From the NCBI GenBank assembly GCA_036245805.1, contig BTRK01000005.1, positions 43,821,216 through 43,885,215 of the forward strand: a stretch of DNA of 64,000 nucleotides, given 5' to 3'. Source of the stretch: Pristionchus mayeri (Eukaryota; Nematoda; Chromadorea; Rhabditida; Neodiplogasteridae). The notes below the pieces were generated by a model that saw only the letters and a list, made by a program, of their open reading frames with translations, was not told the origin of the DNA and made no database searches. Both the position numbers and the translations under genes were made by a program. Positions 33,984 to 46,033 of the stretch are shown piece by piece (position 1 is the stretch's first letter; every line of letters starts with the position of its first letter).

Positions 33984-35513
33984 TCACTTTTTTAAAACAT
34001 TTTCTCGGAACCATTCTAGAGTATACGTTTGGCATGCCTTGCAGTAACGCCACAATAAATCGCAATTGCAAATTATATTCACAAACCACAAACGTAGGGA
34101 CGAATTTAAATCTACTGACGAGATACAAGGAATATAATGCTGACCTCTGTGCTCCTGACTGCATACATCGATCTTATTGATATTGAAACTCTGCTTTCCG
34201 CCCATCGCCTTCACTTTCCCCCAATTCACGATGAATTCCGGCTTGCAGAGATGCTGGAAATCGCCAAATGAAACATTAAATGCTAGGCAAAAAAAAAAAT
34301 TTAGATTTAGGCACAATGCAACCTCCAAGCAACATAAACCCTACGACGGGAAATACTAACCTATCCAAGGCTCCTAACTTAAGAACAAGGGAAATATATG
34401 CCCTCTATGTTAGTGAGAAATTGTTTCTCTAGCACTCATTCGCCGACCAGTCGGCACAGAGATTGTAAAAAATGAATAAACGGAAACTCGAATAACTCAT
34501 TCTACTAGAAGGAGCAATGGTCTGACCCTCTTCAGTTTGCACGCTCTCTCGCCGGTCAGAAAGACGAGAGAGCATGCAAACTGAAGAGAGTCAGACGATT
34601 ATCGGATTTACTCACATTCTAAATGCCATCACACGTGGGCAAAATCTTCATCTTCCATTCAGCTCCATTGAATTCACTTTCTTCCCCGTGTAGGTAGAAG
34701 GCGGAGAGGGGGCCGCAAGTGTCGGAGAGGGAAGGATTAGTCAGCCTCTGAAATTATCCTCTCTTCTCTCTCAATCATATATTTGTTCTTTGCTCTCACT
34801 CTATCCTTATCATGTATTTTAAATTATATTTTTATTTATTTATCCTGTCCATCCTCCTACTTACGGAATCTCCTTCAAATATGCGAACATTCACTTCATC
34901 CATATGGCTGTCACTGAGTTGATCTATCTCGAAAAGCGTGACCTGTACACTCATGATTTATCTAATGTTCATGGCAGGTTTTACCAATGAGAAAATAAAA
35001 CGTTGTCGGCACAATATTATGATTTCGTATAAACGAGATTTTTAAGGGACATAAAGTGGGATTTTTAAGGGAAGTATTCATTATGCGTGCGCTCATCACC
35101 GTGACCGGCAAATAAAGCTGCGCAAACGATTACGATAACGATGTTTCCCGATACGTCCCGCTCATTTTTGCCATTACGATATATCAGAATCGGTTACCCT
35201 TCGTTTTCATAGAAACCATTGTGATGAGATTCAAGGAGCACGTTTTCCCGATATTATCGGCGTTTCCGTGGGAATTCCCATATATCGCATAGCTAATTGC
35301 TCCATTCCGATATATCGGATATCGTTTGCACATCCCTAGAGTACGCAGAATGAAGAGACGGGTGCTCGCGAAGCAATGCCTTGAAATCACTACCTTGCCT
35401 CCGATGGGTTTATCCCCGCAGAAGAGTTGTCCAGTGATGTCAATTTCCGAGGGAAATCCCCAAGAACTCGAGAGATGAAGGGCGGCGAGGAGAATGAGAA
35501 GAGAGTACTTCAT
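33984..35513 (-). pseudogene. Transthyretin-like (TTR) secreted protein gene with an in-frame stop
   Basis: Exon 1 (35513-35394) encodes a signal peptide, MKYSLLILLAALHLSSSWG, and the start of the fold, DITGQLFCGDKPIGGK, matching the G-L-C---P--G motif of nematode TTR-like proteins. Exon 2 (34747-34621) continues in phase 0 with DTCGPLSAFYLHGEESEFNG and MKILPTCDGI, the G-F-L-G-E block and the conserved cysteine. Exon 3 (34253 down) reads CKPEFIVNWGKVKAMGGKQS and FNINKIDV. Exon 2 ends ATT TAG AAT then GTGAGT, so a TAG stop precedes the donor in the only open frame. This is either a pseudogene, a sequence error or a different splice. The 3' end is unclear; a readthrough frame ends at 33984. Family members are secreted and lipid- or matrix-associated. 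Confidence 0.6.
34520..34597. repeat. 78-base hairpin in the TTR-like gene intron
   Basis: GTCTGACCCTCTTCAGTTTG and CAAACTGAAGAGAGTCAGAC flank a short loop (CGCCGGTCAGAAAGAC). CTCTCTCGCCGGTCAG is a vocabulary shared with the palindrome at 58786-59001 and with 50585-50605. Confidence 0.7.
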
Positions 35514-35713
35514 GTTGTGTGAATTTGGTCCGTTTTCTCCCGCTTATATGCATCTTCTAATCGAGTTTAGTTATTCAATCACCTCATTCAATCACTTACT
35601 GCAATAATATGTGTCGTAATCAAGTATCGTTATTCCCTTAACTATTTCGTCGATAATCTAGCTTAACGAACTCTAGTGAATCATGATTCCAATTCAAATA
35701 GATTTAGTCACGA

Positions 35714-36570
35714 GATCTTACACCCATACCTCTCTATTTTGTGTACCCGCTCGGGAAGGCAGCTCGGTTTGAGCAATGGATGGTCTACTAACCTAACTGG
35801 ATTTGGTTACTCAGTTAAGGCCTCGCGACACTAGCGACGATATGTACTATCCAATCAAAATGTGTTATCAAAAACAGTGAATTATCCAAAACGTTGACAT
35901 GAATTATCCGTATACATTAGGTCATCATTAGGTCATAGAACCCGCTGGCAGTGCGAGCGTTCAGGGGAAAGGAGATATGGTTGACATCCTAGCGAGAGGA
36001 ACAATCAGCTAGCCCAGAGGGTATGCGATATTTTACATAGCTTGTTCGAGACCAGGCCGTACAGTAGGTACGTGCGATAAATATACGGTACAGAAGGGAG
36101 AAAGATGTGATAAAATGATACAGAGATGGGAGTAAATGAAATATGTAGAGAGAAGAACGCCTTGCTGAGAGGAGGTCAAAGTCTGGAGTGACTGTTAATT
36201 GCTGGTCAGTAGATTGGAACCGCTTACTCATCGTTGGAAGCGCCCAACCTAATCGAGCAATCAGCAAGCCCAGAGGGTATACGGTGTTCCTCTCGCTAGG
36301 ATGTCAACCATATCTCCTTTCCCCTGAACGCTCGCACTGCCAGCGGGTTCTATGACCTAATGATGACCTAATGTATACGGATAATTCATGTCAACGTTTT
36401 GGATAATTCACTGTTTTTGATAACACATTTTGATTGGATAGTACATATCGTCGCTAGTGTCGCGAGGCCTTAACTGAGTAACCAAATCCAGTTAGGTTAG
36501 TAGACCCATTGCTCAAACCGAGCTGCCTTCCCGAGCAGGTACACAAAATAGAGAGGTATGGGTGTAAGAT
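35714..36570. repeat. 857-base palindrome with unique loop
   Basis: Left arm 35714 to about 36025 (ATCTTACACCCATACCTCTC, GGTCATAGAACCCGCTGGCA) matches the reverse complement of about 36260-36570 (TGCCAGCGGGTTCTATGACC, GAGAGGTATGGGTGTAAGAT). The loop of about 235 bases is not palindromic. No gene. Confidence 0.85.
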
Positions 36571-36579
36571 TTTTTTTTT

Positions 36580-36748
36580 GCATTTTTCTGGCTCATTTTG
36601 TATCTTTTGCCGCTCAAATTACTCAAGTGAGTGAGAAATGAAATTAATATCCTTTGTCTTCACGATAATGGAACTGAAACTCATCTCATTTCTCACTCAC
36701 TTGAGCAATTTGAGCGGCAAAAGAGACAAAATGAGTCAGAAAAATGCA
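36580..36748. repeat. Second palindrome directly abutting the previous one
   Basis: GCATTTTTCTGGCTCATTTT and AAATGAGTCAGAAAAATGC end the element; TTTTGCCGCTCAAATTACTC pairs with GAGCAATTTGAGCGGCAAAA. It is separated from the 35714-36570 palindrome only by a T run. Confidence 0.8.
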
Positions 36749-37198
36749 TGTAACTTTAAGGAGCAGAATTTAAACACCATACCCTGTATAAGAAAAATGT
36801 TCGCCAGAGCAAGGTGCATCCGCCCATATAATTCTTTGTATTAGCTTTGGCCTTATATTCGAGAACCTATATTACATGCACTTATTGTATATTATCATAT
36901 GCCAATTATATAGAATTGGATTCATGGCCGCCATATACATCATCTGCGCAAGTTTGAAGAAGATTCATAAATCGGTTCCTGAGACATTAGCAATAAAGAA
37001 GATGGTGCCTACATGCAGCCTGGCTCAACCGGTCGAGATCATGCAAAATGAAGTTGACCCCCTGAAGTTGAGTTGGCAAAATGAGCACCATCGGGAACCC
37101 CTTTTTGCACATTGTCATAACAAATATGTGCCAGTCTCTGTGGGAGATTGTTCGACTCTTACAGAACCGGGCTCCTATACACGAGATGTGATATTCAC
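36749..37198. repeat. Dispersed repeat block downstream of the ABC transporter
   Basis: 37010-37190 belongs to the repeat family also seen at 32463-32560 (same orientation) and at 722-780 (inverted). It abuts, at 37199, the donor of the last minus-strand NBD2 exon, where the intron leading to the terminal exon should begin. Confidence 0.5.
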
Positions 37199-37782
37199 CT
37201 GAATGGATGAAAGTCGATGGGCGATCGTCACGCAAGTCCGCCCCTCTCTCGCAGCATCCAACGCCACTTGCACGGCCTGAGCAAATTAAATTGTGATTAT
37301 TTTCGTTGTGGGGCAGCTTCGGAAAACTGTTTTCTCTACAAATACGCAACGATATGAAGCGCGTGAAGCTTAACTGAAAAGATGATTGACGACTCAAATA
37401 TTCCTCGTCAATACACCGCCTGAGGAAAAGCGGATTTGATTGATTTGTAAGAACATATTTATCAAACCATTATTTCCTCTTCACACGCGCATCGATAAGT
37501 ATCTTTTTTTAGTATCTAGTTTTATTTTAATTTTAAGTGCATTTTGCGTTCTGGAGATAGCGATGCACTGGCTGGTCGTCAATTTGATTTGTTTTAAATT
37601 TTCTTGCAGGCTCCCACTCACTATTACTTCAATTTCACACTTGCAACTTTATGAACTGCATGAAGCAAAACCAGATATATTTATATTTGGCGTCGAGCCT
37701 TGGTTTGAATTCACCAATCTCTTACAGCGAGGTCAGGTTATTTATTAATAAAAAAAATTGTACTAATAATTTAACTGGTGAC

Positions 37783-39972
37783 CCTCTCTGACTCCGAATC
37801 CAGCGCACTCGTTGCCTCATCGAGCAGGAGTATCTTCGGTTCTCTCACCAATGCTCTCGCAATGGCGATTCGCTGCTTCTGACCACCAGAAAGCTGACCG
37901 CCCTTCTCTCCCACCTGAAATGTTTGCATTGAAAATTTGAAGTTAGTCGTTGCGGCGCTCTGCAAGAGATATGACTGACTCATTTCATGATAGTCTTCAT
38001 TAGGGATGGCAAAGGAAGGATTTTTGCGAGATTTTCTATCCCGAAAATCGGTCATAACATGTCAATTAGTTAGGAAATATATGGAAGAATCGATTCCAAT
38101 CGATTCTAAATCTATTCAGGATCATTTTTCCATACTTATAAGTCCAATAATATTTACATCCTTCCGACTTATTGAAAAATCCCCTGAAGGGTTGGTGTTT
38201 TTCGCGAATTTTCGATTTTCGAATTTAGCATGCAAATGACGATTGATACCCCCGCTAATTACACTTGGACATGAGGGTGTACGCACCATAAACACATTCT
38301 TCCAGCAAAATCACGATGTTATTATACATAATAGTTTAATTTTAACATTCGATTTTTTTTGATTTTTCTCGTCCTTCCTTTGACATCCCTAGTCTTCATT
38401 AGAGGAGGTACGACAAATCAGCAAACGATAAATGGGCAAATCGAAATATCTCTTTCCAGAGTGATTATCCCTCTCCGTGGTTGGCATTACCTGATTACTC
38501 GTAGCGAGGACTATCAGCACAAGATGTCTTTGATAATTTATTGTTTGCTCATTTGTCGTACCCCCTTCATGGTCTCTAGACTGTTTGCATTGTGGGAGTG
38601 GACGATAGGTTTCATATTGACAGGAAATACGCTTGTTCGCTGGGTTTATCAATATTTTGAAGGTGCCTTTTGTTAATATAATTGGTAATGTATTGTTCGA
38701 AACGAGTGAGCGGCTCGAGTTTCAAAATAAACTACCGCCTACCTCAGTATCGAGTCTTGCGGGCAGTTGAGTGACGAACTTGGCATTGGCTAGTCGTAGT
38801 GCCTCCATGATTCGCTCTGTTGAGATCTGAAATCGGAATGATTAAGGATCCATCGGAATTCTGCACATTTTCACTGATCGAAGAGAAAGCACTGACACCA
38901 GCCAAAAGAGCCCAATCATTTCAGTAACACGGATACTTTGCGATCGGTAGATAAAGAGAAATTGCACGACGCACCGCTCCCACTCCGAAGCAGATGTTCT
39001 CTCTGACCGTGCCCGAGAACAGTCGCGGTTCTTGTCCTACAACAGATGGATCTTTTCACTTTCTGTATCATTTTATTTCTCCGTGTCCCGTAGCCGTTGA
39101 TAATATGCGCAGGTACAATTTGTGTGATGAAGATACAATTTTGGATATGCTTTCCCTACCCACGAGGGCCATTTGAGTACGGAGATGATCGAGTGAGAGC
39201 GAACGAGAGTCGCATCCATCTATTTCCTTAAACGATTTGCTGATACGATACCGAAGTCATCATTTTTGAGTTACTTTATTAGCATTTCCAGAGGTATGAT
39301 TAAATGTGATCAAGAATAGCCAAAAATAATTATATTTCGAGTACTAAGTTACTATACAAATTTGATAAATGTGCTGACCAGAACTCCAGAGGAGGGATCG
39401 TAGAACCGCTCGAGCATGGATATAATCGTGGATTTGCCCGATCCTGAAGGTCCGACGAGCGCCACTGTCGTGCCCTGAAGTAATGGCTACTAAATCGCAT
39501 TGAAAAATATGAAAGAGTATCCGTCGCTCTTAAAAAATGATAACCAAGTGAACGAATATAACTAATGCGATTTCTAATGATAATTGATACAACTTTGCCA
39601 ATGAATAATTACCAACCTTCTTGTTGGTGAGATTGAGTCCACGCATCACAGGATTCTTTGGCTTCTGGGGGTATCGGAAGTGGACGCCCTCGTAGGTGAC
39701 GTCGCCAATAATTTGCTGAGATTTATTTATTGATTTTTGTTACCTTGCGGGAGTTGCGCACAACATAATAAAGTTGAATGTTGAAAACTTAATGTTGTGA
39801 CAAAACATATCCGAATAGTGGGTGTAGTTATATTAATCATTTTTAAACTTATCTCGATAACTATCCTGAATTCGGAATCAGAATTACTGACCATATACTT
39901 GCCGACAGTCGAATCTCCCGATGCCGGCTTCCTATTGATGACTGCGAAAAGGAGACCTGCCGCTGATTTAGC
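37783..39972 (-). CDS. ABC transporter: nucleotide-binding domain 2
   Basis: 39972-39899: [20 protein letters not shown]. 39715-39617: [20 protein letters not shown], with the A-loop tyrosine. 39474-39379: [20 protein letters not shown], Walker A. 39226-39160: [17 protein letters not shown]. 39036-38975: [19 protein letters not shown]-loop. 38826-38743: [17 protein letters not shown]. 37914-37783: [20 protein letters not shown] then [17 protein letters not shown], signature, Walker B and D-loop. The next exon, 37276-37199, carries [20 protein letters not shown] with the H-loop histidine. All catalytic residues are present, so NBD2 looks intact apart from the displaced last exon. Confidence 0.85.
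38396..38600. repeat. Small palindrome in an NBD2 intron
   Basis: GGTACGACAAATCAGCAAACG and TTGTTTGCTCATTTGTCGTACC are inverted partners near 38404 and 38562, with CATTACCTGATTACTCGTAGCG between. It accounts for the overlapping frames of both strands here, which are not genes. Confidence 0.6.
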
Positions 39973-40289
39973 CTACAATTCCAAGGCTCATGTATAATAA
40001 AGTAATAGGATATGTTTCAGCATCGCTCGAAATGTTCTTGATAGATTGATTCCATCAATGCGGTCGAGTTAGCTAACATAAATTGTAAAATATAAAAAAA
40101 AAACTTCTTTAAACACACGAAAATGGCACTATAATGAACACCGCTGAGTGAATTTAGAATAACCGTTTTCAGTAGTTTAGAGGCTAGTTGAGTTATTGCT
40201 GCAAATCAACAGCGAAAAGAGTGGAGTTGGGCTCAGTTTGTGGGCATCATCCAATCATGAATTGAAGCTAGTGTCAGTTAAATGTATAC

Positions 40290-43200
40290 CTTGACAATCT
40301 CTGGAAAGAATGGGGTAGAGATGATGATGGCCATGCACGCGAGGAGGAGGGCTACGAGGGCGCTACAAATTTGCACACTTAATTCGTCTATTTCATTCTT
40401 ATATTTAGCACTTTTTTCGTGATTGGAAATAATAATAATAATATTAATAATATTAATAATTATATAAACATCATAATGATATCCCACAGGAATGTCCTAT
40501 CAGTTGTTACGATCTCGATGTGCATCACTCGGATGCCCACTGCGTATCCAACAGTGAGCAGGAAGTAAATGAAGGTTTGCGCGAGCGTGAAATTGATAGC
40601 CTCGTAGTAGCCTGGAATAAACCGATTACAGAATCAATAATATCGACCGTTTTATATGTTTCAAAAGTTGCAAGAAATGCTATTGATCGATCTGATCCAA
40701 CAATAGCTCTTGGTTTTTTCTCAGAAATTTGAAAATGTGATAAAAACAGTTCTAGGATGAACACGCCCATACGCAATCAAAGTCAGATTGTTCAAGCCAA
40801 ATTAGCGAAACTTGCAATCTAATTCTTTTAAACTCGAAATTTAGCATACAGGTGTATGGTATCTCACCTTTCTGAATGTCTCTGAATTGCTGTTTCTGCA
40901 GCTCCTCGTAGTACAATTGGAAGAACTTTGTTTCTCGAGTCAGAAGTTGGATCGTGCGGACATTTTCGATCGTTTCGATTGCTCGCTGAGAAATTCGATT
41001 GACAATTTCAACGTGAGTTTGCATACTTAACATGCATAAGTGATTTTTTTAATACTATACGATTTTTAGAGCGACACTAGATCAACAATCGTCATTGTTT
41101 GCTTCTCTGATAGGTAGCTGATAAGTAACTACTGATACTGGCAGGTAGCTTCTTCTTGGATTGAGAAGTTAGGTGAGGTAAGATATTGGAAGATCAGTGC
41201 GAATACTCAAATTCTGTTTACTCACTCTTCCCGCCTCGTCCTCCTTGACCATAATGAGGTTGATCTCGTAGATTTTCCATGACAAGAAGAGCATTGAGAA
41301 GAGAAGAATAAGCACCATCAAAGTTCCGATGAGGCCGACGGGCCAGGATAATCTGAACAGTGTTTCGTTGAAAAAACTTGAACAATTGATGAATTGAGTT
41401 ATCCTATTGGAAAAAAATGTATTACACTTTTCGGTTAGGTTTCAGGTATTCATAAAAGCTGCTGAGCATTTGCGTGTTTAGTACACGAGACGACTAAGGG
41501 ACAAAACAATTTTTCCAATAAAATAACTGCTGGTGAGATTATACTGTGCTCACTAATTACTAGTGTTCGAGAAACTGCACCATTGAAGCTCCATAGAAAA
41601 CACTAATCACCGTTCGAAAGGTCTATATACTGTGGGGGATATGTAGATACTGTGACCGGAATTGAGAACTTGAAAACTTACCCAATTGCAATGGCGATGC
41701 AAGTGATAATCGACGATATTGCATTGATGATCTGCAGCATGCGAGAGTCGAAGAACTGAAATGAAATGAACACTGAATTAGTTTGTTGTTCTTGATCTCT
41801 TGGTAATGGACTGGAGTACTAGGTAGATCAATAGTCGGATGATCTAGATGCGATGAGGTGTACCCAAGAATAGTATTCTTTATTCCTTACTCACCACCGT
41901 GGAACTGGAGTGGAATCAAAGCCCCAGAATTGCAGATTTTCGAATTTTCGAGGGAGCGGAGTGAGTTCCTAAATAATAAACTAAGAAAATCTCACCGCAG
42001 CCATATTGGGAGTGTCCGTTGCGAGTCTCGTTATCAATTTTCCAGCTGCATGCGCCGGGTTGTCGAAGTAGGCGGCGTCCTGAAAATATTGAGGATGTTG
42101 CAGTATATTGTGATTATCGGTTTTGTTATAAGTTTCACTCAGTGTAAGATAGCGTTCGTTGATCTTAGATTCTGATATTTTTGAGATTCTCTGTTGCAAA
42201 CAAGTCTAACGACATAGAAACATAAAAAGAAAATACAACATAAAACAATACGAACAATCATAATATGAAACATAAAACCAATATTTTTTACCTGATAGAG
42301 GATGGATCTGAAGGACATGACTCGGAACTTGAGCTGCAGGTTCTCGGAGACGTGAGCGACGCAGATCGACTGCAAATTGTTCCTAATTAGTTTCTTCAAT
42401 CTATTTCGCTAAGTGTTGTGTCACTAACAGTTCTTCTGAGGTACTCTCACCAACTCTCCGGCAACTTTGCCTACATTGTAAACTAGTGTTATTTTTTTGT
42501 TTTTTGTGTGTGCAAGTTGCGCATCAGAATCATCATCAACTAACTCATCGTCTATTTAGCGCTCTTGAAACATACCCCAAAATAATGAAATATCGCCCAG
42601 AAGGAGAAAGCCTACGATGCACTCACCGATGCGAACTGGGAGATCATCGTGCCCACTCCCAGGGCAACGTTGCAGATGAGTGCCATGGCCAGTCGGTGCA
42701 TCATCGCTGCGCCGTACGGAATGAAGGTGAACCCATGCGTTTTAATTATAATTGTCTTTCGGGCAATGTTCTCATTATTTGGGATCGGTTTCAGGTGTGC
42801 TAAATGGTTCAGCAGCTAGTCATTTGCTGATGTTCTTATCGATCTGTCTCAAATTATTCATATGAGGCGAATCGCGAGAGAATCGACCACGCCGTGGCGG
42901 TAGAAAGTAAAGTGGTCCTATCCGGAAACCATTTCAGTGTAATGTACTTCACATGACTCTCTTTTAAACTGCGTCGTCAGAATTTTGATATCTGGCGTCA
43001 TCTTCGAGATTCAGAAGGCCAAACTTGGTACTATCACTTTTCGACAGTCAAATCGGGCGCACTTAAATGACCATAATTCCGTTCAAAATAAAGATAGAAC
43101 GCGGCTCTTTTTTACAAAAGAAAGCTACCATCCTGCTCTACAACTTTGTTGTTGAAGCCATCATTCCTGGTCTTCATCCTGATGCGGCGCGGTCGGGTGC

Positions 43201-45993
43201 ACCAAAAGTGATGTAACTTTGGAAATCGGAAAAACTTTCTGGGTTTTCATGCTTAAGTTGTAGTCCATATATGTCCCTCACTTTTCGCCAAAAATGAGGG
43301 AAATCGGAGTATGAACAAAAAAAAATGCTCTTGCTTTTGTGCGGACACCCCAAAATGAGTTCTGGACAAGAGTAGTTCCGTATCTTCAATTGGCCTCATT
43401 TGGGTTCAAAATCATTCAAAAACATCCAAAACAACATTATAAGTTTCTACTTCCCATATTATAACACTTCCATTGGTCGTAAATGGTCACCTGACCAAAA
43501 ATTTGAAAATCTGTATTTTGACCAATTTCGACATGCGTGATGGGCCCAAATGCACTAAATGGATTTCAAATAATGCAAATACATTCCTCAAAACCGCTCA
43601 AAGAAAAATGCTTCCCGAAAAGAGGAAATTTATCCTGAAGAATCCAAGAAAAGGCACAAAGCTGTGCCCCTGGTCAAAATAGACCTAGAGACTCGGCATA
43701 TGGATAGAAATGTAAAGCACAATGATCTAAACATTTCGTCTGTTGAAAGTGAGTCTCTATCTTATCGTTGAAGTTTGCTACAGAGCCTGGAATTTGGCAA
43801 AAAACGACGAGAGACGTGCGCGGGGGAGCGCTAAATAGAGTGGAGGGAGAGGGAGGTCAGAGGGCGAGAGTGGGAAGAGCGCGCGCTCTCGGGGGATTTT
43901 AACCTATTTCTGGCCAACTCCCATGCTCTGTAACACGCTTCAACGAAAAGATAGAGACTCACTTTCAACAGACGAAATGTTGAGCTCATCGTGCTCTACA
44001 TTTCTACCCATATGCCGAGTCTCTAGGTCTATTTTGAGCAGGGGCACAGCTTTGTGCCTTTTCTTGGATTCTTCAGGATAAATTTCCTCTTTTCGGGAAG
44101 CATTTTTCTTTGAGCGGTTTTGAGGAATATATTTGCATTATTTGAAATCCATTTAGTGCATTTGGGCCATAGGTGTCCAGGAATGGCGGCGAGGGGGGGG
44201 GGGTACTGCGCAGGGCCCCACAGTGGGGCCCTGCGCAAGGCATGAGTAGGGGGGGTTCATGGAAAAATCGATTTATAAGTCATGGTAGGTCAAGACTAAG
44301 TACCGTACTCAATCGATAGTACAGTACCAGCAGATACCGTATATCACTACCGTAACCCGCTATAATCGCGAACTGACTTTATTTTCAAAAAATTAAAGTA
44401 CCGTACCCAGTCGACTCTACAGTACCCCAGGATACCGTATACCACTATCGTAACCCACGATTATCGCGAACTGACTTTCTTTTTAAAAGTCCTGGTACCG
44501 TGTACAATCGATTCTACAGTACCCAAGTAACTACCGTAACCCAGTTCCTTGGGTCAGATCCAGTTCCTTGGGTCAAACATTTTTCTAAAAATTTTGAGCA
44601 TTTTTCTAAAAATCCCAAATCAATCAAATAATGATTCTACAATAATTAGAGATACGGAAGTATAATTTAAAATAATTGTTTGCTCGATTTTGGATTTTTA
44701 GAAAAATGTTTGACCCAAGGATCTGGATCTGACCCAAGAAACTGGGTTACGGTAGTTACTTGGGTACTGTAGAATCGATTGCACACGGTACCAGGACTTT
44801 TTTTTAAAAAGTCAGTTCGCGATAATCATGAGTTACGGTAGTGGTATACGGTATCCTGGGGTACTGTAGAGTCGATTGGATACGGTACTTTAATTTTTTG
44901 AAAATAAAGTCAGTTCGCGATAATAGCGGGTTACGGTAGTGGTATACGGTATCTGCTGGTACTGTACTATCGATTGGGTACGGTACTTAGTCTTGACCTA
45001 CCATGACTTATAAATCGATTTTTCCATGAACCCCTACTCATGCCTTGCGCAGGGCCCCACTGTGGGGCCCTGCGCAGTACCCCCCCCCCCTCGCCGCCGG
45101 CGTGGACACCTATGATTTGGGCCCATCACGCATGCCGAAATTGGTCAAAATACCGATTTTCAAATTTTTGGTCAGGTGACCATTTACGACCAATGGAAGT
45201 GTTATAATATGGGGAGTAGAAACTTATAATGTTGTTTTGGATGTTTTTGAATGATTATGAGCCCAAATGAGGGCAATTGAAGATACGTAAGTACTCTTGT
45301 CCTGAACACATTTTGGGGTCGCCGTACAAAAGAGAGCCCCTTTTTTTTGCTCCAACTCCGATTTGCCTTATTTTTGGCGAGAAGTGAGGCGCATGTATGC
45401 TCTACAACTTAAGCATGATAACCCATGATCTTTTTCTGATTTCCAAAGTTACGCCACTTTTGGTCCGCCCGACCGCCCTGCACCATGATGAAGACCAGGA
45501 ATGATATCATCTAGATACAATTGTAGAGCATGATGGTAGCTTTCATTTGAAACAAAGAACGGCCTTCTTTCTTTATTTTAAATGGAAATATGATCATTTA
45601 AGTGAGCGCGATTTAACTGTCGAAAAGTGATAGTACCAAGTTTGGCCTTCTGAATCTCGAAGATGACGTCAGATATCAACATTCTGTCGACGCAGTTTGA
45701 AAGAGCGTCATTTGAAGTACCTTACACTGAAACGGTTTCCGGATAGGACCATTTTATTTTCTACCGCCGCTGGCTCCCCCAAATGGTCGATTCTCTCGCG
45801 ATTCCCCTCATATATTTCATTAGCGCATACCAGGGATTGTATTATCCTTTAATTGTCTCTATCCATTGGAAAAACGGTTAGAAATACCAAAAAACAACCT
45901 CAAAAACGTAGCCGTAGACGAGTGCCATTCCGGGCATTTCCAGCCCTCGGATGACTCCGAAAATGATTCCGAGAACCATCAGACAATAGTTGC
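40290..45993 (-). CDS. ABC transporter: TMD2
   Basis: 45993-45899: LMVLGIIFGVIRGLEMPGMA (TM7). About 42755-42627: YGAAMMHRLAMALICNVALG (TM8). 42369-42292: HVSENLQLKFRVMSFRSILY. 42079-41996: DAAYFDNPAHAAGKLITRLA, the family's D--YFD----G-L--RL--D motif. 41755-41682: MLQIINAISSIITCIAIAIG (TM9). 41352-41226: GLIGTLMVLILLFSMLFLSW (TM10). 40985-40868: AIETIENVRTIQLLTRETKF, coupling helix. 40611-40511: AQTFIYFLLTVGYAVGIRVM (TM11). 40362-40290: LLACMAIIISTPFFPEIVK (TM12). The large gap between the first two exons is an intron filled by the compound palindrome. The acceptor of the 42755 exon is uncertain. Confidence 0.8.
43541..44168. repeat. Compound palindrome: inner unit 1
   Basis: GGGCCCAAATGCACTAAATG at about 43542 pairs with CATTTAGTGCATTTGGGCC ending at about 44167. 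CTAGAGACTCGGCATATGG near 43685 pairs with CCATATGCCGAGTCTCTAGG near 44010, and GTGAGTCTCTATCTT near 43750 with AAGATAGAGACTCAC near 43950. A purine-rich GAGAGGGAGAGGGAGG-like loop lies near 43840. It shares its TGGGCCCAAA border with the outer arms. Confidence 0.8.
44169..45113. repeat. Compound palindrome: inner unit 2, TACGGTA-type with G/C-run hairpins
   Basis: ATAGGTGTCC (44169) pairs with GGACACCTAT (ending 45113). Next inward, GGGGGGGTACTGCGCAGGGC pairs with GCCCTGCGCAGTACCCCCCC. Each side also has its own small hairpin, GCGCAGGGCCCCACAGTGGG with CCCACTGTGGGGCCCTGCGC. The arms contain a tandem unit of roughly 95 bases (GATACCGTATAYCACTAYCG, CGCGAACTGACTTT). The vocabulary matches the 16783-17165 repeat. 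Confidence 0.85.
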
Positions 45994-46033
45994 CTTTAAA
46001 AATGTGATAATACGATTTGTTTCTTTTAACACA

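Larger units (their letters stand above)
42860..45812. repeat. Compound palindrome: outer arms
   Basis: Left arm 42860 to about 43555 (TATGAGGCGAATCGCGAGAG, GTCCTATCCGGAAACC, GACCAAAAATTTGAAAATC) pairs with the right arm of about 45110-45812 (GATTTTCAAATTTTTGGTC, GGTTTCCGGATAGGACC, CTCTCGCGATTCCCCTCATA). Two further palindromes fill the interior. The whole 2.95 kb block lies in the ABC-transporter intron between the TM7 and TM8 exons. No gene; the short frames at 43473 and 44238 are mirror copies. Confidence 0.85.

Noticed and set aside
43473..44238. Two frames sharing TKWISNNAN and QRKMLPEKRKFILKN
   Set aside because: Mirror copies within an inner palindrome; no homology recognised.
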